Assembly (NCBI GenBank): GCA_907164885.2
Contig: OU015499.1
Location: 163,951,629-164,015,628, forward strand
Direction: 5' to 3'
Source of the DNA: Dolomedes plantarius
Taxonomy: Eukaryota; Arthropoda; Arachnida; Araneae; Dolomedidae
DNA: 64,000 bases
Of this stretch, positions 1 to 11,690 are shown one piece after another (the first letter of the stretch is position 1; each line of letters begins with the position of its first letter). The notes beneath the pieces are model-generated. The model was given only the letters and a program-made list of their open reading frames with translations, made no database searches and was not told the DNA's origin. The position numbers and the translations under genes were made by a program.

Positions 1-52
1 TGCAAAAAATTTTTGCACGTGTATTTCAATTTAATGTCCATATATTATATAC

Positions 53-768
53 TAGCCGGGCGAAGCCCGGCTATGCTCGGGTTTCGCTCAGCTACGCTCA
101 AGCCATCAAAGGAAGACGATGAATGAATCAAGGGAATGAATGACTCAATCGTTGTTTACAACCCAAGGGGAGAATTTGCCGTTCTTCGCGTTTGAAGAAC
201 CACGTAAACAATTTGTGTTAAGTATCGTTCTTTAAAATTCGATTAAAAATCGAAATTTTAAGATAGAGACTTGAAATGAGGTTTATATGAATGAGAAAGC
301 TTTCATCTTCCAGATGATGTAAATATTTTCTTTGTAAGATAAAAACTCGAAGAGCATCGACCGTAGATCCTCAAATTGCGTAAATTTCTCGAAAAAGTGG
401 GTTTAATATTTTGATGAAAATATTAGTCTGTTTTAAATTATTTTTAAACAAATGAGGTCTTGTTTGAAGGAGAAATATCTGTAGTCTTAGATTGTAAAAA
501 CATCAAAATTCTACGATTATTTTTTGCCGAGATATCGTAATCTGAAGTTAAAAAACATAAAAATCCCACAAAACATAAAATAATTAATTTTCTAGAATAA
601 AATTTAAAATTCGGGCTTCGAGGTGCACTTTCCCATAGTCTGCACTACCCGTGTGCCAAATTTCATGGCTGTAAGTTTCATAGGCCGCACACACGCACAC
701 ATTGAGGCGGTACACCCGGAGAGTGTGACCGACAAGCAGATCCGGACCTTGCTTTATTAATATAGATT
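53..768. repeat. Interspersed-repeat-like block
   Basis: The block opens with a perfect 8-bp-stem hairpin (AGCCGGGC, loop GAA) at 54-72. It ends in a stretch with a 'gccaaatttcatggctgtaag' style motif (650-685) and CTTTATTAATATAG (753-767), which I associate with 3' ends of short arthropod interspersed repeats. No coding potential is seen. The family is not identified and the boundaries are approximate. Confidence 0.35.
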
Positions 769-1219
769 ATGATATATATATGTATAAATAGGCTATGTAT
801 AAATATATTTAGGAAAAATAAAATACATAAATTAGCAATTTCATCTGTTAGTTCAACCATTCTATTACAACGAAATTAGCAATTTCAGCCTATATTAATT
901 TTATCAATTTGATCCCATAGAAAATGTTTTTTTAATTAATTTATTTATTTATGTGTTGTTGTGGATCTTTGGTTAGTTTAGGTACACAATTTGATCCGGT
1001 AGGCAGCGCTGCAATCGCGTTTCAGAATTTTTTTTATTTTCATGAATTTTAGAGCTGTACACACGTGCAATGAATAACAATTAACTTAACCTACAAATTT
1101 GTTAAACAAACGATTTTGGTGTTTTTAATTTCTGTGTATTATTGTATTTTTGCATGTGAGATTAATATAGGCTGATATTTTATGAAGCGGTCGCTCCGGA
1201 AGCGTTACTTTACAGATCG
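769..1219. other. AT-rich non-coding stretch
   Basis: No gene, RNA or repeat structure is recognised. It contains simple A/T runs and ends at the target site of the MITE at 1223. Confidence 0.5.
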
Positions 1220-1222
1220 TTA

Positions 1223-1398
1223 GGGCCTGTTCACATAGGAGTCCGTTGCTTAGCGTTAAAGTATTGAAATATATTTAACCAATGACAAACCTCCAAACGA
1301 TTAGCAACGAAATTTTTAACGCCTATGATTGGTTTATTTTCGTCTCAACGTCATCTTTCCTTTAACGCTACGCAACGGACTCCTATGTGAACAGGACC
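1223..1398. mobile_element. Harbinger-type MITE (176 bp)
   Basis: Terminal inverted repeats start GGGCCTGTTCACATAGGAG on the left, and the right end is its reverse complement with one change (GGTCCTGTTC). The element is flanked by TTA on both sides (1220-1222 and 1399-1401), the 3-bp TWA target duplication typical of PIF/Harbinger. It has no ORF. A second member with the same ends lies at 36690-36875, and a lone right end of the same family is at about 1788-1817. It could be mobilised by a Harbinger transposase; that is inference. Confidence 0.85.
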
Positions 1399-1401
1399 TT
1401 A

Positions 1402-1817
1402 CACAGAACGCGGCAACTATTAGGAGAATATTTTCTTGCAAGGACATACAACTGATCAAAGCGTTCTTTTATTTCCTTTAGAATTCTATCCATTGATAAA
1501 AACATTTACATAATACATAGAACTTCTACTCGACGTCGGCACCATTGATGTCTGTATCCGAGCAAAATTTTTAGAGATAATAGTTTCAACCCTACATTGA
1601 CTTGACGATGAGGAAAAATATTCGAAATCATATAGTAAATCATAATTCGTAGAAATCGAATAGTAAACTTATGAATTGAACAAGTGGTTTTTTACAACTA
1701 ATACTAAATAAAAATATGCCGCCCCAAAATATGTGCCGCCCGGTGCGGGCCGCACCCACCGCACCCCCCTAGCTACGCTACTGACGTTACGCAACGGACT
1801 CCTATGTGAACAAGCCC
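1402..1817. repeat. hAT-like end and solitary MITE end
   Basis: At 1760-1793 a GC-rich run ends in CTAGCTACGCTACTG, the typical right end of small hAT-type MITEs (ends of the form CAGTRGCGTAGC on the other strand). Directly beyond, 1794-1817 carries only the right end of the GGGCCTGTTCACATAGGAG family (CGGACTCCTATGTGAAC then AAGCCC). Their left ends are not found here, so both look truncated or split. The LINE remnant starts immediately after. Confidence 0.4.
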
Positions 1818-3262
1818 TCAGTTTCGTAATAACTGGCAAAAAACCAGAAAATAACTAGGGAAATTAGCGACACTCAAAATGAATATGATAATGTTAAAAT
1901 TAATACTATCGGTAATGATGAATCTAGCTTTGTCAGTACTAGACAGAAAACTAAAAAGCTTGCGAAAAGGTCAAGTGTTGAAGAAGCTAGGGAGGAAGCT
2001 ATCAGTATTAATAATCGCTTTAGTGTGCTTTCGGTCGACGAGGAAGGAGTGAACGAGGAAATAGAAGTTGGTTATACTCCAAATCCTAGTGCGAAGGCAC
2101 CCGGAGAAAGAAAACCATGTAGTGTATTAACTCTAACTGTTAACGTCCATGGACAGTTTTAACTGTGACCGAGAGAGTACGCGGAATACGAGGAGAAAGT
2201 TTCGTTTTGAGTCTGTAACTATGTATCTTGCAGGTAGCAAGTTGTAAATAGATGTACCGTAGATTGTTATTAAAAGTATGTGTAAAATGGTAAAGAGCAT
2301 CTCTTAACACACACACAACAGTCGGCCACGACAGACTCTGTGTGTGTGTGATAAGAGATGCTCTTTACCATTATCCCTTTTAGATATGCTCTTTATCTTT
2401 ATCCCTTTTAGATATTAAAAGAGCGGGACAAATTTGCAAATTTGGGCATTAAAAGAGCAGATATAGCTAGTGAAATAAACAACTTGCTTAAAAGAAAATT
2501 GCCCCTACAAAACCCCGGGAAATTCTTTAAAGTTTTCCACCTAAAAAGTGAACAATTTTGGAAAATCCAGGATCTCCTATCTAAAAATAATATGAAATTC
2601 ATCGCCATAATGCCGCGCGAACAGAGACCACTTAAAATACTAATTAAGGGTATCTCCTCGGACAATCCGATTGAAGAAGTCAGACAAGAGCTAATATACC
2701 TAGGATTCCTGGTGCAAATGTTCTCCCAATTAAAACGGTTCAAAGACAAAACCAGATTCCCAATATTTCTATGCAACCTAATACATTTAGAAAATACAAG
2801 GAAATTTATCATTTGAATGAAGTTCTGGGATTCATAGTTAGAATAGTTGCCTTTAATTTCAAAGAAGGGGGGAAACAGAGTTATAATTGCCAGAATTTTG
2901 ATCACAGTAGCGATAACTGCAGGATTGATGCCAGATGTTTAAAATCTGCAGAAAACCATCGGACCAACGAATGCACCAAGCCCCAATCTGGGAAAGCCAT
3001 CTGCGCTAATTGTGGTGGAGATCACCCGCCAAATTATAAGTACTGCATTCGTCAACCCAACTATATTACAAAACAACAGGTTAAAACCATTAGAGACATT
3101 GGGAAGGTCACTGAAGGAAACGGAAGTCTGACACTTCACACGAATACAGGGAGTATATTTAAGACCGCAGAAACTGAACTAACTAAATCTTTCAGTGCAA
3201 TATTTAAAAATAGACAACATGGTCCCCCCCTCCCCAGTAAACAAAGTAATATCAAACAATAA
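1818..3262 (+). pseudogene. LINE (jockey/I type) ORF1 remnant, copy A
   Basis: Remains of the gag-like nucleic-acid-binding ORF1 of a non-LTR retrotransposon. About 1835-2130 is an acidic, Ser/Asn-rich segment shared with 35.77-36.02 kb. About 2410-2760 encodes an RNA-binding-like segment (PLKILIKGISSDNPIEEV). About 2875-3050 encodes paired zinc-knuckle-like motifs (NCQNFDHSSDNC, CANCGGDHPP) of the PRE_C2HC kind found in X-element/jockey ORF1. The first knuckle has Ser where the first Cys is expected. Reading frames shift near 2130 and 2770, and 2138-2400 is foreign sequence including an inverted repeat. It is non-functional. The 5' end seen in copy B is missing. Confidence 0.8.
2138..2372. 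repeat. Inserted fold-back sequence, possibly LTR-derived
   Basis: This sequence interrupts LINE ORF1 and has no counterpart in copy B. Arms 2286-2306 and 2352-2372 are perfect 21-nt inverted repeats (AATGGTAAAGAGCATCTCTT and one more base). They are extended inward by a (CA)n run on the left and a (TG)n run on the right. The left part begins TGTTAACG and ends ACACAACA at 2320, which would fit a solo LTR (TG...CA) next to an inverted copy of its own end. No target duplication was found, so the LTR idea is weak. Confidence 0.4.
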
Positions 3263-4529
3263 CGAACTTTGGTAGGGCGGAATGGAAACGTTTCGGTAAT
3301 GTTGTTGATACACTGACAGAATCCGAGACTTATTTAAGTGATCTTAACTCCAACTGGCTTTCCTTCAAGAACATACTCTTTAATGCAACACAAAAGACTT
3401 TATCAAGGGGGAATGTAAAGCATTACACTCCTTTCTTTTATCATAATTCCGCGCTTTTGCTGCCTTTATTTCAGAAAAGAGAGAAACTGCGTCAAGAATT
3501 GACCAACGCCAACATCAACCAATATCAAATTGATCTGAACAAAATTAACGCAGAAATAAGGCGGATTTATAATTTATTAAATAAAAGAAAGTAGATGAAT
3601 CTGTGTGAAGGACTAGATGTTAGATCTTCCGACTCGAAACTGTGGAAACTAGTAAACAAAAAACATCAGCAGAGACAAACCACAGAAGAAATGCAATACT
3701 ATCCTGCACCAGAATGGACACATCCCCAAAGACGAAAAGTCTGCGGCTGATTTGAATGGCGCGCACTATCAGAAAACTAGTGAGTTGAATTTTACTGATG
3801 AAGATAGGAAAATACAAGTCTAGAAACCTCGCCCTTGGCTATCGCAGTTCTGTCGAAGACAATTCTCTATTCCGTAAAACCTTCTTTTTCCATGAGCTGG
3901 AACAGGCAATGGAAAATTTGGACTTCACCAAATCTCCTGGACCCGATGGCATCCATAGCCAGATGATTAGCATCTTGGCACTCGTACAAGACAGAGATTT
4001 CTGGACATCATAAATAAATCTCAGAATCTCGGGAGCCTACCGAGAGAGTGGAAAAGGGCCATTTTCATCCCATCAAAAATACGGGCCAAGTGGATGGATC
4101 TCCAGGGAGTTATAGACCCATCACTTTGACTAGTATTTCATGCAAAGTCATGGAAAAAGTGGTCTTGGGACGTTTATTCTTTCACCTTGACACCGACGAA
4201 CTCTTCCCAAGAGAACAACACGGTTTTAGAAGAGGTCACTGCAACACTGATGAAATTCTTTATCTTTGCCAGAGAATCATAGATGCCCATAACTTACGCC
4301 CTATTAATCATACTGTGGCTTCTTTTCTGGAACTACCTAAACCCTTGGAAGAGGTCTGGAAATATAAATGGACTGTTAAACTTTAAAAAGATTTAATCAT
4401 CGAAGGAAAAGCTTTGTCGTCGATCTCTGATTTATTGGGGAACAGACTAATCATAGTGAAGCTGAATTACCATGTCAAACAGCTTCAAGTTGAGTCAAGG
4501 CGTCCCCCGTAGTTCCGTGTTGAGCCCTA
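3263..4529 (+). pseudogene. LINE ORF2 remnant: linker and N-terminal reverse transcriptase, copy A
   Basis: Endonuclease-to-RT linker and the first part of a reverse transcriptase, in several frames. Recognisable RT motifs are KSPGPDGIHSQMI (about 3925-3970), GSYRPITLTS (about 4100-4135) and REQHGFRRG (about 4210-4240). The endonuclease is absent: sequence jumps from the ORF1 tail at 3262 to the post-endonuclease linker that in B begins at about 38.29 kb, a deletion of roughly 1.7 kb relative to B. The ORF is cut at 4529 by a 4.7-kb insertion and resumes at 9257. Stops at 3594, 4011 and 4384 confirm it is dead. Confidence 0.85.
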
Positions 4530-4625
4530 ATCATTATAGCTCATTAGAGTCAGTGATGTAACTACGTTACATGGGACACGCCCGCCAACGTAGATGAGCA
4601 TAGTAATTGACCAATGGTTATATAC
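4530..4625 (-). other. Presumed 3' tail of the minus-strand LINE fragment
   Basis: About 95 bp lie between the 11-bp target repeat and the long TIR. Read on the minus strand the stretch ends in ATAATGAT just before the repeat, which could be a short LINE tail. The assignment comes from position only. Confidence 0.4.
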
Positions 4626-5223
4626 CCCAGTCAAAATAGACCCGATTTTGACGAATGGCTAAAAAAATATGAAAGTTTTGAAATTTGGTGGAGATGTTTG
4701 TTAAGGCATGCTAATGAACATACTAAGAGTCCCCACCGATCAGACTTGAGCTTCCGTCGCCATCTTGGAAAATGTGTACACTTTTTGGTTTTTTGGAAAT
4801 ATCTTTAAAAATATTGATTTTATAAGAAATAATTAAATACAAAAATTAAAGAGCATTAAATTATGAACAAAAGTCATTCATAACATTTTTTTATAAATTT
4901 CTAACAGGAACAAAGATAATTGACTTTGAAAAGAGCGCACTATTACACCTGGGACGCGCAAGCTCGGTTCCCCATCGCGGTGGGGGGAAATACCCGCGCA
5001 TGTGCATACCATAGTTAGCCAAATTAGTTTTACACTAAATGGGAAGGTTTTTTGTATTTTTTCAAATAACTAGGGAAATATTAACTTTACGTAAAAAAAG
5101 TTTATTTCAAAAATTAAAAAACATTAAATTATGTACAAAAACGATTTTATACATTTTTGTCGTAAACCTAACAGGAACGAAGATATTGACTATAAAATGC
5201 GTGTTGATAATGGAGGTAGCTTC
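4626..5223 (+). repeat. Left long terminal inverted repeat
   Basis: Inverted match to 7781-8376 over nearly its whole length with scattered substitutions and small indels. It starts CCCAGTCAAAATAG and ends near GGTAGCTTC. Both arms contain a GC-richer stretch (CGCGCATGTGCATACC) that also recurs as a direct subterminal copy near 5360. Confidence 0.85.
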
Positions 5224-5458
5224 TACAAAAAACAATGCACAAAAAACATATATTATATATTTTTAAGTCTAACACGAACAAAGATAATTGACTTTGTAAA
5301 GAGCGTACTATCACACCAGAGACGCTCATGGGTGGGTACCCATCGCGATGGCTGGAAGACACGCGCATGTGCATACCGTAAGGCGCCAAATCGGTCTTAT
5401 ACTAGTATTTTCCTAGCCAGTTAATAGTTAGTCACCGTTCCGTGTGCGTCTGTGAACA

Positions 5459-7589
5459 ATGGCTGATACGGAACTATGTTTTATATGTAAAAAATTAATG
5501 TCAAATGGTGATTTCGTGAATGTAGGAGAAAAGGGGATCGACGCTTTAAAGAGAGCTAGTGTCCAAAGAAAAGACAATAAGCATGCAGAGAATAGACATG
5601 ACCAGTGGGGAGAGGAAGTTCAGTGTCGTATAATAAACTTTGCTGATTTAGTTGCAGCTGATGCGATTTATCACCAAGATTGCTTCATGACTTTTTTTCT
5701 ACACACTGCACCAATCAGAAAGAGAGGGCGGCCTGAGTCGGATTACGTCTCAGCAGCTGTAGACGAAATATCCTTCTTCCTTGATAATAATGACGACTGT
5801 CAATTCTCACTACCCGAACTCAAATCTCAAATTACAGGGCTAGTTCCAGACGACATCACTTTGAGAAATAAATTGGAAAAAAATACGGGGATGGCATTAT
5901 TTTTGCTTCAAACTCCAAAAAAGTTACTGTCATATGTTTACGTAATACTGGAATGAAAGTCTTATCAGATTCTTGGTACGACAAAAAGATACGAAATGAT
6001 CGTGAGGAGCGTCTACGAATTGTACAAATTGCTGCAGCCATAATAAAAGTAGATATCCAGACACCAGTTTATGACACTCATTGCTATCCTCCAAGTGATA
6101 ACTTTTTCAGAGATGTGAACAAGGGCATTCCAGAAAGCCTAAAATCTTTTTTGGAGCACTTGATTATTAAAAAAAAAGACTGCTAAGGCGGAAATAAGTC
6201 ACTTCAATAGCTCACGTCATTATCAGCGCTAAGGTTACGATCATTTATGTCTCTCTGCTCAATGGTCTTGCTTTATTTTTGTACAAAAAGTTCTGTTCCA
6301 AGAATTTAATAACAATGCTCTCGAATTTGGGATTTTGTTCTTTTTACTATGAAGCCCAAACACTTGAGATGTCAGCCATAAATCATCCGCAACCACAAAT
6401 GCGCGAGGGATCATTCTGCCAATTCGTATTTGACAATGCAAATTTCAATGTGTCGACAATCGATGGCCTGAATACGTTTCATAGCATGGGGGGCATTACT
6501 TGTTTTACTCCGGCGTCAGCAGTGGAACCCGGGACGAAGATTAAAAAATTTAACCGAGCTTACATCCGCATCGACCGTAGGCAAAATGGGAATCATTCCT
6601 CTGGAAACGTTTGAAAATTTTCGAGGGCCTGGGTTAAAAACAATTACTATCGAAGATTTGAATGTCTTAAATCCTTTAGCGGAAGATTTACCTCTGCCTA
6701 AGCCATCTGATATCTCCTGGATGTGTGCTAAGTGGTTAGGTCTTCCATAGATACCTGAATGGAAAGGATTTTTCCATTGTATAACCAGAAACCAGCCTTG
6801 TGAAAAGACCAAAGTAATAACCCTTCCTTTTGTTAATTCACCACCAAGCAAGTATGACACCATTTTCACTGTGCTGAAATATTCTGCCCAGCAGTGTGTT
6901 AAAATGCACTAAAAGTCTTGCATACTCACGTTTAACCAACCACTGTATATTAAAGCTCGAGAGATAGTCGCAGCAACATCCAACGTCAGTAGAAAATCTC
7001 CTACGTCAGTAGAAAAAATGTTGCCTGGCCATGCATACGCTAGGGCCGTCCGAGCTCATTTATTGACCCAAACAGCCTTAGCAAAAATAATTTTTGATGG
7101 CATGGACATATCGGATTTGGAATGTAAAAATCTCCGTGAGTTGTTTCGAGATTTTGCTACTGAACCACTATCGCAAGAAACCTTAAACGCACACACTCAA
7201 ATACGAGGCATCGAAATTAAAATGAGGAAGACCTTGGAGCACCTGAAAAAGAAAGGCCCAACTGCTTGTGGGGCTGGAAGCGTCAAGAGAAAATTCTTGT
7301 GCCCATCACAACTATGGATGCAGTAGCTCCCGATTCAGTTTTAAACATGATGTTTTGCAACTGTAAGACTGACTGTGGAGTAAGATGCGGATGTTGGAAA
7401 GCAGGCATCAACTGCACAACGGCCTGCAATAATTGCAATGGGGTATGTCAGAATGGCATCAGCCCTGTTGATGATGACGATCGAATGAAAGAAGTTGATG
7501 AATGGGCCTATGCTAGCGGATCCATAGACGATCTATACATGCCTGACGAAAGGGAGAATCCCGTACCGAAAAAAGCACGTAAATCCTGA
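5459..7589 (+). pseudogene. Tesmin/CXC-domain transposon protein, internally deleted
   Basis: The first ATG (5459) follows the left TIR. The N-terminus has a zinc-site-like pattern (CFICKK, later YHQDCF) and RKRGRPES. Frames then shift at about 5953, 6190, 6279 and 6590 and a TAG occurs near 6748. Blocks I recognise from a widespread uncharacterised arthropod protein family follow: SLKSFLEHLI, GSFCQFVFDNANFNVSTIDG, PLYIKAREIVAA, LPGHAYARAVRAHLL. The C-terminus (about 7330-7470) is a CXC domain: FCNCKTDCGVRCGCW then a second Cys cluster. The family normally has a few hundred more residues between HAYARAVRAHLL and WGWKR; here the join at about 7260 shows that segment deleted, and another short deletion lies near 6980. 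Function is unknown and presumed transposition-related. Not functional. Confidence 0.75.
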
Positions 7590-7780
7590 AGTAGGTAAGC
7601 TTGAATAATTATTCGCAATGGAAATCTGATAGTGAATACCCCCAAGTTTACTACATTCATGTATAAAACTAATAATGATTAATTATCTACATAGCTAAAA
7701 ACATTAAAGTCTATTTTCTTGTGTTTAAAGAATGCCGAAATGTGGGAGAGGATAGAAATTCAAAGAAGAGCGCCTGCAAC

Positions 7781-8376
7781 GAGACTTTGAAGCTACCTTT
7801 ATTATCAACTCGCATTTTATAGTCAATACCTTCGTTCCTGTTAGGTTTACGACAAAAATGTATAAAATCTTTTTCGTACATAATTTAATGTTTTTTAATT
7901 TTTGAAATAAACTTTTTTTACGTAAAGTTAATATTTCCCTAGTTATTTGAAAAAATACAAAAAACCTTCCCATTTAGTGTAAAACTAATTTGGCTAATTA
8001 TGGTATGCACATGCGCGGGTATTTCCCCCCACCGCGATGGGGAACCACGCTTGCGCGTCCCAGGTGTAATAGTGCGCTCTTTTCAAAGTCAATTATCTTT
8101 GTTCCTGTTAGAAATATAAAAAAATGTTATGAATGACTTTTGTTCATAATTTAATGCTCTTTAATTTTTGTATTTAATTATTTTTTATAAAATCAATATT
8201 TTTAAAGTCATTTCCAAAAAACCAAAAAAGTGTACACATTTTCCAAGATGGCGGCGAAAGCTCAAGTCTGATCGGTGGGGACTTTTAGTATGTTCATTAG
8301 CATGCCTAAACAAACATCTCCACCAATTTTCAAAACTTTCATATTTTTTTTAGCCATAAAACCTATTTTGACTGGG
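7781..8376 (-). repeat. Right long terminal inverted repeat
   Basis: Reverse complement of 4626-5223. It ends ...CTATTTTGACTGGG at 8376. The arm is fairly well conserved despite a badly decayed gene between the arms. Confidence 0.85.
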
Positions 8377-9256
8377 CTAATAAAGATGAAAGCAGATAGG
8401 TATAAATTTGGATCCGGGAGAATGAACAAAAGTGATTTGTAGAATAGAAGGGAGTTTAGTGTTAATAATGGGTGCAGTGCAAGGAAGGAGAGAGTTTAAT
8501 TTAATAAAAGAAATTGTCTACAAAAGAAGAGCAAAAAGATTACTTAGCAGTAATAAGTAGAATTTATAATAAATAATTAAATTTTGTATAAAATAAGAGA
8601 AAAATTAAGGGAAGAATATAAAATTTAATAACAGAGAACGGCTCTAGGTCGTTTTCTGTTCCCAGGGTCATAATTGGGAAGATTTGAAAGAAGTTCATTA
8701 TCTAGTGAGATATGAAAGTTTATAGTTCATTTTTGGATAAAATTTGGAAAAGAAAGGAGACCAAGCTCCTCGTGAATTTCAGCATTCCTAAAAGACCACG
8801 TTACATTAGCGATTTCTCTAATGGTAATATTTTGAGCTGCAGAAAGCTTATTAATATGAGTATTCGCTACATATGCCCAAGGCGGCGCTGCGTAAGTTAA
8901 AAGAGGCCTACGAAAAGATTTGTAAATGAGCAGTTTATTATTAGAAGATAATTTACTGTTTCGAGCAATTAAGAGGAATAAAAGTCTTTTCCAAACTGGA
9001 AACTTGTCCCTGATCTGTGTAGTGTGGTGACTCCAAGTGAGATTTTTGTCATGGGTTACTCCTAAATATTTAATGTTATTAGACCAGGGGATAATGGTTT
9101 TACCAATAATTAATTTATGTTTATCGACGGTACGTTTAGTTTTGTAGGTGAACATTATCGCGACGCATTTTTCAGTGTTGATTTTAATTTTCCATTTGTC
9201 GATCCAATTTTGAATAGTTTTCGTATGATCGTTAAGATATTTGACATCATATTTAG
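8377..9256 (-). pseudogene. 5'-truncated LINE fragment, C-terminal reverse transcriptase
   Basis: On the minus strand, about 9256 to 8727 reads as the thumb and connection part of a jockey-clade reverse transcriptase: WIDKWKIKINTEKC, NNIKYLGVTHDKNLTW, WKRLLFLLIARNSKLSSNN, PLLTYAAPPWAY. It then stops at 8727. The catalytic FADD motif is upstream of the truncation. 8726-8377 is its 3' untranslated part, interrupted by the long-TIR element. It differs from the host LINE it landed in. Confidence 0.8.
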
Positions 9257-10363
9257 GTTGAGCCCTACCCTTTTCTCTCTGTACATGGTGTTGAGAGGAT
9301 TATATCAGAGAGATGTTTGTTCGCTGATGATATTGCCGTATGGAGCTCTGGCTCTGATGCAAATAAACTTAAGTGGATTATTAATTATACACTTGCAGAT
9401 GTGTGAAAATTTTCTAAAGATCGCAAATTAACTTTTAATCCATTGTAAGCTTTTTTTTATCCCCAACAAGCGGTCGTACAATTATCAACCAAGTGTTTTC
9501 ATTAATGATCTACCTCTCACAATTAAGAGACATCATAAATACTTGGGTTTTATTCGCCATCCTGAACTTACTAGTAGCAGAGACGTGGAAGCACTGGTTT
9601 TGAAGAGGAAGAAACGACTTAACATCCTGTGTATCTCGGGACAGAACTGAGGCGCCGACGTAAATTGAAGAGAGTGCAGCTTAGCGCTTCTCGTAAAATT
9701 GTTGACTTGCGTAACAGCTGTCCGAATGAAATAAGACTGTATGAGATGGATCTTCAGCCTCTGAGTCTCCGAAGGAATTCGGGCCTGGTAGAATATTATA
9801 ACAAACTTTACAGTTATGGATCCCACAACCGTACCTCGGATTTCCTGCTGGACTGGAGTAATAATCAAAGGCTTAATAAAAACAGCCCTTACGGGAAAAT
9901 TGATTCCTCTAAATTGCTTGTCCGTACCGTCGAGCAACATTAATGGAGATATTGCTTTGACCCCTCTCAGGATCTCCCTAGGGTCTGTTTTCATACTGAG
10001 TTCATGTTTCAGATCTCCAAGAATTTTGATGCTTCGGATTATCTCTGGCAATCTGCCATGGAAATTACAAATAGCATTCCTGATGAAGCTACACTTAACT
10101 GCACCGATGGTAGTAAAAACGAAGATTCTCGTTCTGGCAGTGTTGTTCTAATAAAGGCTCCAAATGGAATTGTTAAAATCAGGATCAGAAACCCCGACTT
10201 CAATTCGATTTTCAAAAGCGAACTCATTGCCATTGACAAGGGACTGAACTACATCATGCCTTTTTCGGAACGCAAGGCCATTTGGATTTTGTCCGACAGT
10301 CGTAGCGCCATCCAACATTTGTCAAATTGCCGTAGAGTAGGTGATAAGACTGAAATTATGTGA
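9257..10363 (+). pseudogene. LINE ORF2 remnant: RT palm to RNase H, copy A
   Basis: Continuation of the interrupted LINE. The RT catalytic motif CLFADDIA is readable at about 9318-9340 although the surrounding frame is broken. About 9660-9900 has a connection region (KLKRVQLSASRKIV, SCPNEIRLYEMDLQPLSLRR), in which KLKRVQLSAS is lost in copy B. About 10004-10363 is an RNase H domain with TDGSKNEDSRSG, SELIAIDKGL and ILSDSRSAIQHLSN, so the acidic D, E and D residues are still present. RNase H in ORF2 fits I/LOA-like or RNase-H-bearing jockey relatives. Confidence 0.85.
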
Positions 10364-10768
10364 ACATGTAAGTAATGTTCAAAGCAAACAAATTTTGAAG
10401 CAGATTGTAAAGTATTGTGTATGTATGCAATGTATAAAGATTAATTAATTGAAAGTAAATAAGAAAATGTATATAATGTACAATATGTAACATTATTAAT
10501 GTGAAATCTTAAATGCTAATGTATCTCTATTATCGATATATTATACTTTAACAATTGAGGAATTAATGTCAATGTAAATTATATATCATGGACAGTGTTG
10601 TCATATAGAAGTAGTTAGAAATTCAGTTTTGATAAGTTAAGGAAAAAAGAAAATTGTTTGACAGTAATAATACCGGTTAAGCGCAAGTTAATGTCGGTTT
10701 AACCTTCTGAATTATACCATTTATGAAATGTAAAGTTAACGAATAAATGCAATAATTTTAAAAGGTGC
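10364..10768 (+). other. LINE 3' untranslated region, copy A
   Basis: AT-rich sequence closely matched at 42.76-43.16 kb, ending in CGAATAAATGCAATAATTTTAAAA, which contains a polyadenylation-like AATAAA and a short A-rich tail. The end was placed by that tail. No target duplication was identified. Confidence 0.55.
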
Positions 10769-11299
10769 AGACCTCCGCTTTCAGAATGCGGCCCCCGAGC
10801 CCAAAAAAATCGCTCACTCCTGCCGTAGAACATCATCTAGTCAAGATCCATTTTGCTTGCACTTTAAGATTTATGGTAACTGGGATCAACAAATGTAAAC
10901 GCTTCTGATGAAATTATCTGATTGGGGGAAGTTCATACCAAAATTTTATACTATTAATTTCTGGCGAAATTTGGGTCAATCCCACTCGGCAACAAACTTC
11001 CTCACGATTTCCGTTAGAATTTCAGACTCTGAAAGAGACTAATTATACGGAATTAAATAGGGATCTAATGATTTATTTCATTCTTCTCGTTAATTCGGCC
11101 ATAGAAATTGTCCCATGAACTTTCTACCTCCCACCATTATAGACTGAAATCTACATTAGAATAAGAAAGAATCGAACATAAACGTTTTCCTCTGGTTAGT
11201 TATTCAATCACAGCTCAGAGGTGTGCATACACGGTGCCCAATTTATTATGACCATCTACCCAGTACATCATTCAGTCACCTTCTGCCCTTCTGCTCTCT
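10769..11299. other. Unassigned sequence between LINE end and Tc1 remnant
   Basis: Shared with copy B (about 43.16-43.65 kb). No coding region or repeat family is recognised. It begins with a short GC-rich segment (GCGGCCCCCGAGC). Confidence 0.4.
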
Positions 11300-11690
11300 T
11301 CGATTCCCTCTGACATGGACTCTGAGAAGTTGGAAAATGACTTGAGGAATTTGAGATCCTTCCCGACAAAATGCACTGTTCAGTTCTCTAAGATTAAATG
11401 CATCGAGCTGCCTGATGCCCCGTTTGACCTCCTGGACAAGTTCTCCATTGGATTGAGGAGTGGCAATTGTTTAGGCCGTCTAAGGATGGTGAAGATTCCA
11501 TCAAGCTCTTCAAACCGTTTGTGGACGATGTGAACTTTGTTTCATGGAGGTGTCCTCTCCAGTGGAGCAAACCCTTAATATAACTGGATGTACTTGATCA
11601 GCGAAAATATTTAAATCCTCTCGGCATTCAGACGTTTGTTGTTGTTGCTTATGTCCGTTCACTGATAGCAACATCAGACCTAGTGCCTAA
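11300..11690 (-). pseudogene. Tc1/mariner transposase C-terminal remnant, copy A
   Basis: On the minus strand 11480-11300 reads QEVKRGIRQLDAFNLRELN and GSQIPQVIFQLLRVH, the C-terminal part of a Tc1-type transposase (the expected NPIEHLW motif is degraded here but reads NPMEHLWQEVKR in copy B). The preceding segment (11690-11480) includes a weak match to the DQVHP region just before the second catalytic Asp. The Harbinger element interrupts the block at 11691. The ISL2EU target site (AT, 11466-11467) is uninterrupted here. Confidence 0.65.

Larger units (their letters stand above)
4626..8376. mobile_element. DNA transposon with ~600-bp TIRs and a tesmin/CXC-type protein
   Basis: This 3751-bp element has terminal inverted repeats of about 600 bp (4626-5223 against 7781-8376) starting CCCAGTCAAAATAG. 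They keep long blocks such as GGTGGAGATGTTTG in both arms. A second, direct copy of part of the arm (TTGACTTTGTAAAGAGCG to the CGCATGTGCATACC region) lies at about 5265-5400, giving subterminal repeats. Inside is one plus-strand gene remnant (5459-7589). Flanks are TATAC and CTAAT, so no target duplication is clear. Gene content (a Cys-rich CXC protein, no recognisable DDE domain left) resembles what I recall of Academ-type elements, but assignment is uncertain. It sits inside a LINE fragment. Confidence 0.8.
4530..9256 (-). mobile_element. Nested insertion block inside LINE copy A
   Basis: The 11-bp sequence GTTGAGCCCTA occurs at 4519-4529 and again at 9257-9267. Copy B has it once (about 41.61 kb) with uninterrupted LINE sequence, so 4530-9256 is an insertion with an 11-bp target duplication, as LINEs make. 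On the minus strand the outer part (9256 down to about 8390, and 4624 to 4530) is a 5'-truncated LINE whose 3' end abuts the repeat at 4530. Into its 3' untranslated part went the long-TIR element at 4626-8376. Confidence 0.8.
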